From Rhodothermales bacterium (GTDB lineage: Bacteria > Bacteroidota > Rhodothermia > Rhodothermales > VXPQ01), in the NCBI GenBank assembly GCA_951812345.1, contig OX638295.1:2730965-2794964 (forward strand): a stretch of 64,000 nucleotides of DNA. Direction: 5' to 3'. Position numbers and translations under genes: made by a program. The first letter of the stretch is position 1. Every line of letters begins with the position of its first letter. The notes under the pieces are model-generated. The model was not told the origin of the DNA, searched no databases, and saw only the letters and a list, made by a program, of their open reading frames with translations. Below are positions 61,870 through 64,000 of the stretch, piece by piece.

Positions 61870-64000
61870 ATGAAAAACCGAATACTACTCGCATTTGCAT
61901 CCTTGGCGCTTCTGGCGCTTGCCCCCATGTCAGTTTTGGCGCAGGGGTCGCTTGAAGGGACCGTAAGCGATGAGAACGGAATGCCGTTGCCCGATGTGCA
62001 GGTGGCCATTTCGGCATTGAGCATTGGCGATCTTACCGACGCCGATGGTAACTATGTGATCGAACAGGTACCTGCAGGAACCCATATGGTGGATTTTCGC
62101 CTTATCGGATATGAGCCGGTGTCCATGCAAGCCACCGTGATGGACGGAGAAACGGCCCGGCTTGATGCAACCATGAACGAAGCTGTGATTCTCCTCGAGG
62201 CAGTGGCTGTGGTCGGTAGTCGTGCGCAACCTCGTACGGTGACCGAATCGATGGTGCCCATTGACATCATTCGCAGCAGCGATATCACCGATCAGGGAGA
62301 TACGGATTTCGCCAATCTGCTTCGCAACGTAGTGCCGTCGTTCAACGTCAACATTCAGCCCATCAGCGACGCGGCGACGTTTGCCCGCCCGGCGAACCTG
62401 CGCGGGCTCGCTCCTGATCATACCCTGGTCCTGATCAACGGCAAGCGCCGCCACCGCACCGCAGTTATCACCTGGTACGGCAACGGCCTCGCCGACGGCT
62501 CCCAGGGCCCGGACATCGCGCTCATTCCCGGGCTGGCCCTGGAACAGGCCGAGGTGCTGCGTGACGGTGCGGCCGCTCAGTACGGTTCGGACGCCATTGC
62601 AGGGGTGATGAATTTTGTGCTCAAGGATGATCGGTCCGGCGGTTCCATCGAGGTCAAGACGGGCGGAAACCTTATGGGCGATACGAGCAACCGGGTCGAC
62701 CGCGGGATACTGCCGGGAGACGGAGACATGTACACCATATCGGCCAACGTCGGGCTTCCGCTTGGCGAGGAGGGGTTTGTCAACCTGACCGGCGAGTTCG
62801 GCAATGCCCTTCCAACCGATCGCAGTGTCCAGCGCGATGACGCGCGTGCGCTCATCGCGTCTGGCAATACCGCTGTGCGCGAACCCGCGCAGATCTGGGG
62901 GGCGCCCGAAGTGTCCAACGAGATCAAGTTGTGGGTTAACGCGGGGCACCCTGTCAACGACCAGTTGGAGGCCTACGGCCACGGGAACTACGTGAGCAAA
63001 CAGGTCGAAGGCGGGTTCTATTACCGTAATCCGAACACCCGCAGCGGCGTGTACGGGACCACGAACGCCGACGAGGAAGACATCCTCCTGGTCGGCGACT
63101 TGCTGGACGCGGCCGACGGCGTGCTTGACGGATCCGCCGGCTGCCCCGAAGTCCGAGTCGAAAACGGCGTCGTGGCGGATCAGGCGGCCTGGAACGAGGT
63201 GCTCAACAACCCCAACTGCTTCACCTTCCAGAAGATACTGCCGGGGGGCTTCACCCCGCAGTTCGGGGCCAACGTGCTCGACGCCTCCGCCGTGGCGGGT
63301 CTCCGGGGAACCCGGGGCCAATTGGGCTGGGACGCCAGCGCAAGCTGGGGCAAGTCCAACATGGATTTCTACATGTACAATACGGTCAATGCTTCGTTGG
63401 GGCCCAATCAGCCCTGCAGCAACGAGGGTGCTTCTCCGCACGTTCCCGACCAGCAGTGTACGCCGTACTTCAACCCCGGGATATACGACCAGCAGGAAAT
63501 AAACTTTAACCTGGACCTCTCCTACCCCCTGAGCGATCGGCTCAATCTTGCGGGTGGCGGCGAGTGGCGTCAGGAGCGCTTCGAGATCATTCAGGGCGAT
63601 GAGGCGTCCTGGACCGAGGGATTGCTCGCAAACCAGGGTTTCACGCCCGGATCGAACGGTTTCACGGGGTTCGGCCCGCTTACGGTCGGTAACTGGAATC
63701 GTAGCAATTTCGCCGGCTACGGCGATCTCGAATACCGGGATCTGGAGCTTAACCGGAACCTCAGCGTTGCGGGACGCATCGAGAATTTTTCGGATTTCGG
63801 CACGACGGTCAACGGGAAAGTCGCGGGGCGTATAGGGTTCACTGAGGCGTTCGCTATGCGCGCCAGTTTAAGCACGGGATTCCGCGCGCCTACGCCGGGG
63901 CAGCAGAACGCGTTCAACATCTCGACGATCTACGATCCCGAGATCATGGACCTTACCAACAACGGGACGATTCCCTCGACCTCGCTGTTGGCCCGGCAGT
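61870..64000 (+). CDS. TonB-dependent receptor, second of a tandem pair (5' part, cut by window end)
   Basis: The frame is open to the last base, giving 710 codons. A signal peptide (LLAFASLALLALAPMSVLA) and a CarboxypepD_reg-like domain (LEGTVSDENGMPLPDVQVAI) are followed by a plug with AVVGSRAQPRTVTESMVPID, then LRGLAPDHTLVLINGKRRHR and DGAAAQYGSDAIAGVMNFVL. These segments are nearly the same as in the previous gene, so the two arose by duplication. The barrel continues beyond the window. It is probably a nutrient receptor; the cargo is unknown. Confidence 0.92.
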   Translation, partial: MKNRILLAFASLALLALAPMSVLAQGSLEGTVSDENGMPLPDVQVAISALSIGDLTDADGNYVIEQVPAGTHMVDFRLIGYEPVSMQATVMDGETARLDATMNEAVILLEAVAVVGSRAQPRTVTESMVPIDIIRSSDITDQGDTDFANLLRNVVPSFNVNIQPISDAATFARPANLRGLAPDHTLVLINGKRRHRTAVITWYGNGLADGSQGPDIALIPGLALEQAEVLRDGAAAQYGSDAIAGVMNFVLKDDRSGGSIEVKTGGNLMGDTSNRVDRGILPGDGDMYTISANVGLPLGEEGFVNLTGEFGNALPTDRSVQRDDARALIASGNTAVREPAQIWGAPEVSNEIKLWVNAGHPVNDQLEAYGHGNYVSKQVEGGFYYRNPNTRSGVYGTTNADEEDILLVGDLLDAADGVLDGSAGCPEVRVENGVVADQAAWNEVLNNPNCFTFQKILPGGFTPQFGANVLDASAVAGLRGTRGQLGWDASASWGKSNMDFYMYNTVNASLGPNQPCSNEGASPHVPDQQCTPYFNPGIYDQQEINFNLDLSYPLSDRLNLAGGGEWRQERFEIIQGDEASWTEGLLANQGFTPGSNGFTGFGPLTVGNWNRSNFAGYGDLEYRDLELNRNLSVAGRIENFSDFGTTVNGKVAGRIGFTEAFAMRASLSTGFRAPTPGQQNAFNISTIYDPEIMDLTNNGTIPSTSLLARQ

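Noticed and set aside
1-64000. CRISPR array or prophage
   Set aside because: No regular spaced repeats, cas genes, integrase or phage structural genes were seen; the dispersed repeat is not clustered.

Overview
The window looks like a chromosomal segment of a marine, Rhodothermia-like member of the Bacteroidota/Rhodothermota (inference). The pointers are an OmpP1/FadL-type porin, TonB receptors with an N-terminal carboxypeptidase-regulatory domain, a secreted protease with a type IX secretion (T9SS) tail, a DUF4290-like protein, the miaB / sigma-54 regulator / lptE gene order, fairly high GC, weak Shine-Dalgarno sites and tRNAs without an encoded CCA. Several sulfatases suggest use of sulfated polysaccharides.

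Layout. 1-1157: 3' end of an OmpP1/FadL porin. 1252-3155: AT-richer two-gene operon of an AAA ATPase and a TOPRIM-like protein, possibly a defence cassette. 3197-6212 (minus): PTPS/QueD, folE, a sepiapterin-reductase-like SDR and mltG. 6663-9783 (plus): HIT protein, a large outer-membrane-like protein, coaE. 9830-14642 (minus): ribBA, yajC, 4.5S SRP RNA, priA, rpe. 14639-22486 (minus): nuoA to nuoH of complex I. 22734-27690 (minus): TonB receptor, purB, ECF-like sigma factor. 27970-33600: yebC, ruvC, a DUF4290-like gene, a small unknown gene, tig, clpP, tRNA-Glu and a PpiC-type lipoprotein. 33637-47792: accessory region with a GNAT enzyme, three tandem sulfatases plus a sulfatase relic, an ABC exporter whose permease carries an extra C-terminal domain, a 1000-residue subtilase-LRR-T9SS protein bracketed by a 49-bp exact direct repeat, an IS3 transposase remnant, a fourth sulfatase and a VapBC/FitAB-type toxin-antitoxin pair with a palindromic operator. 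47830-58715: beta-lactamase-like lipoprotein, tRNA-Gln, ribD, riboflavin synthase, miaB, sigma-54 activator, lptE, a cellulose-synthase-like glycosyltransferase, TPR protein, anmK, thiL. 58759-64000: two tandem paralogous TonB receptors, the second cut by the window end.

The most unusual signal is a dispersed short repeat (core GGATACTCTGATTAAG) present in about twelve full or half copies, nearly all between genes. Some copies fold into a hairpin of about 40 nt. Most half copies point the same way relative to the nearest downstream gene, and some touch stop or start codons. Riboflavin (ribBA, ribD, ribE), pterin, NADH dehydrogenase, protein folding and proteolysis (tig, clpP, PpiC), and envelope functions (mltG, lptE, anmK) make up the core gene content.
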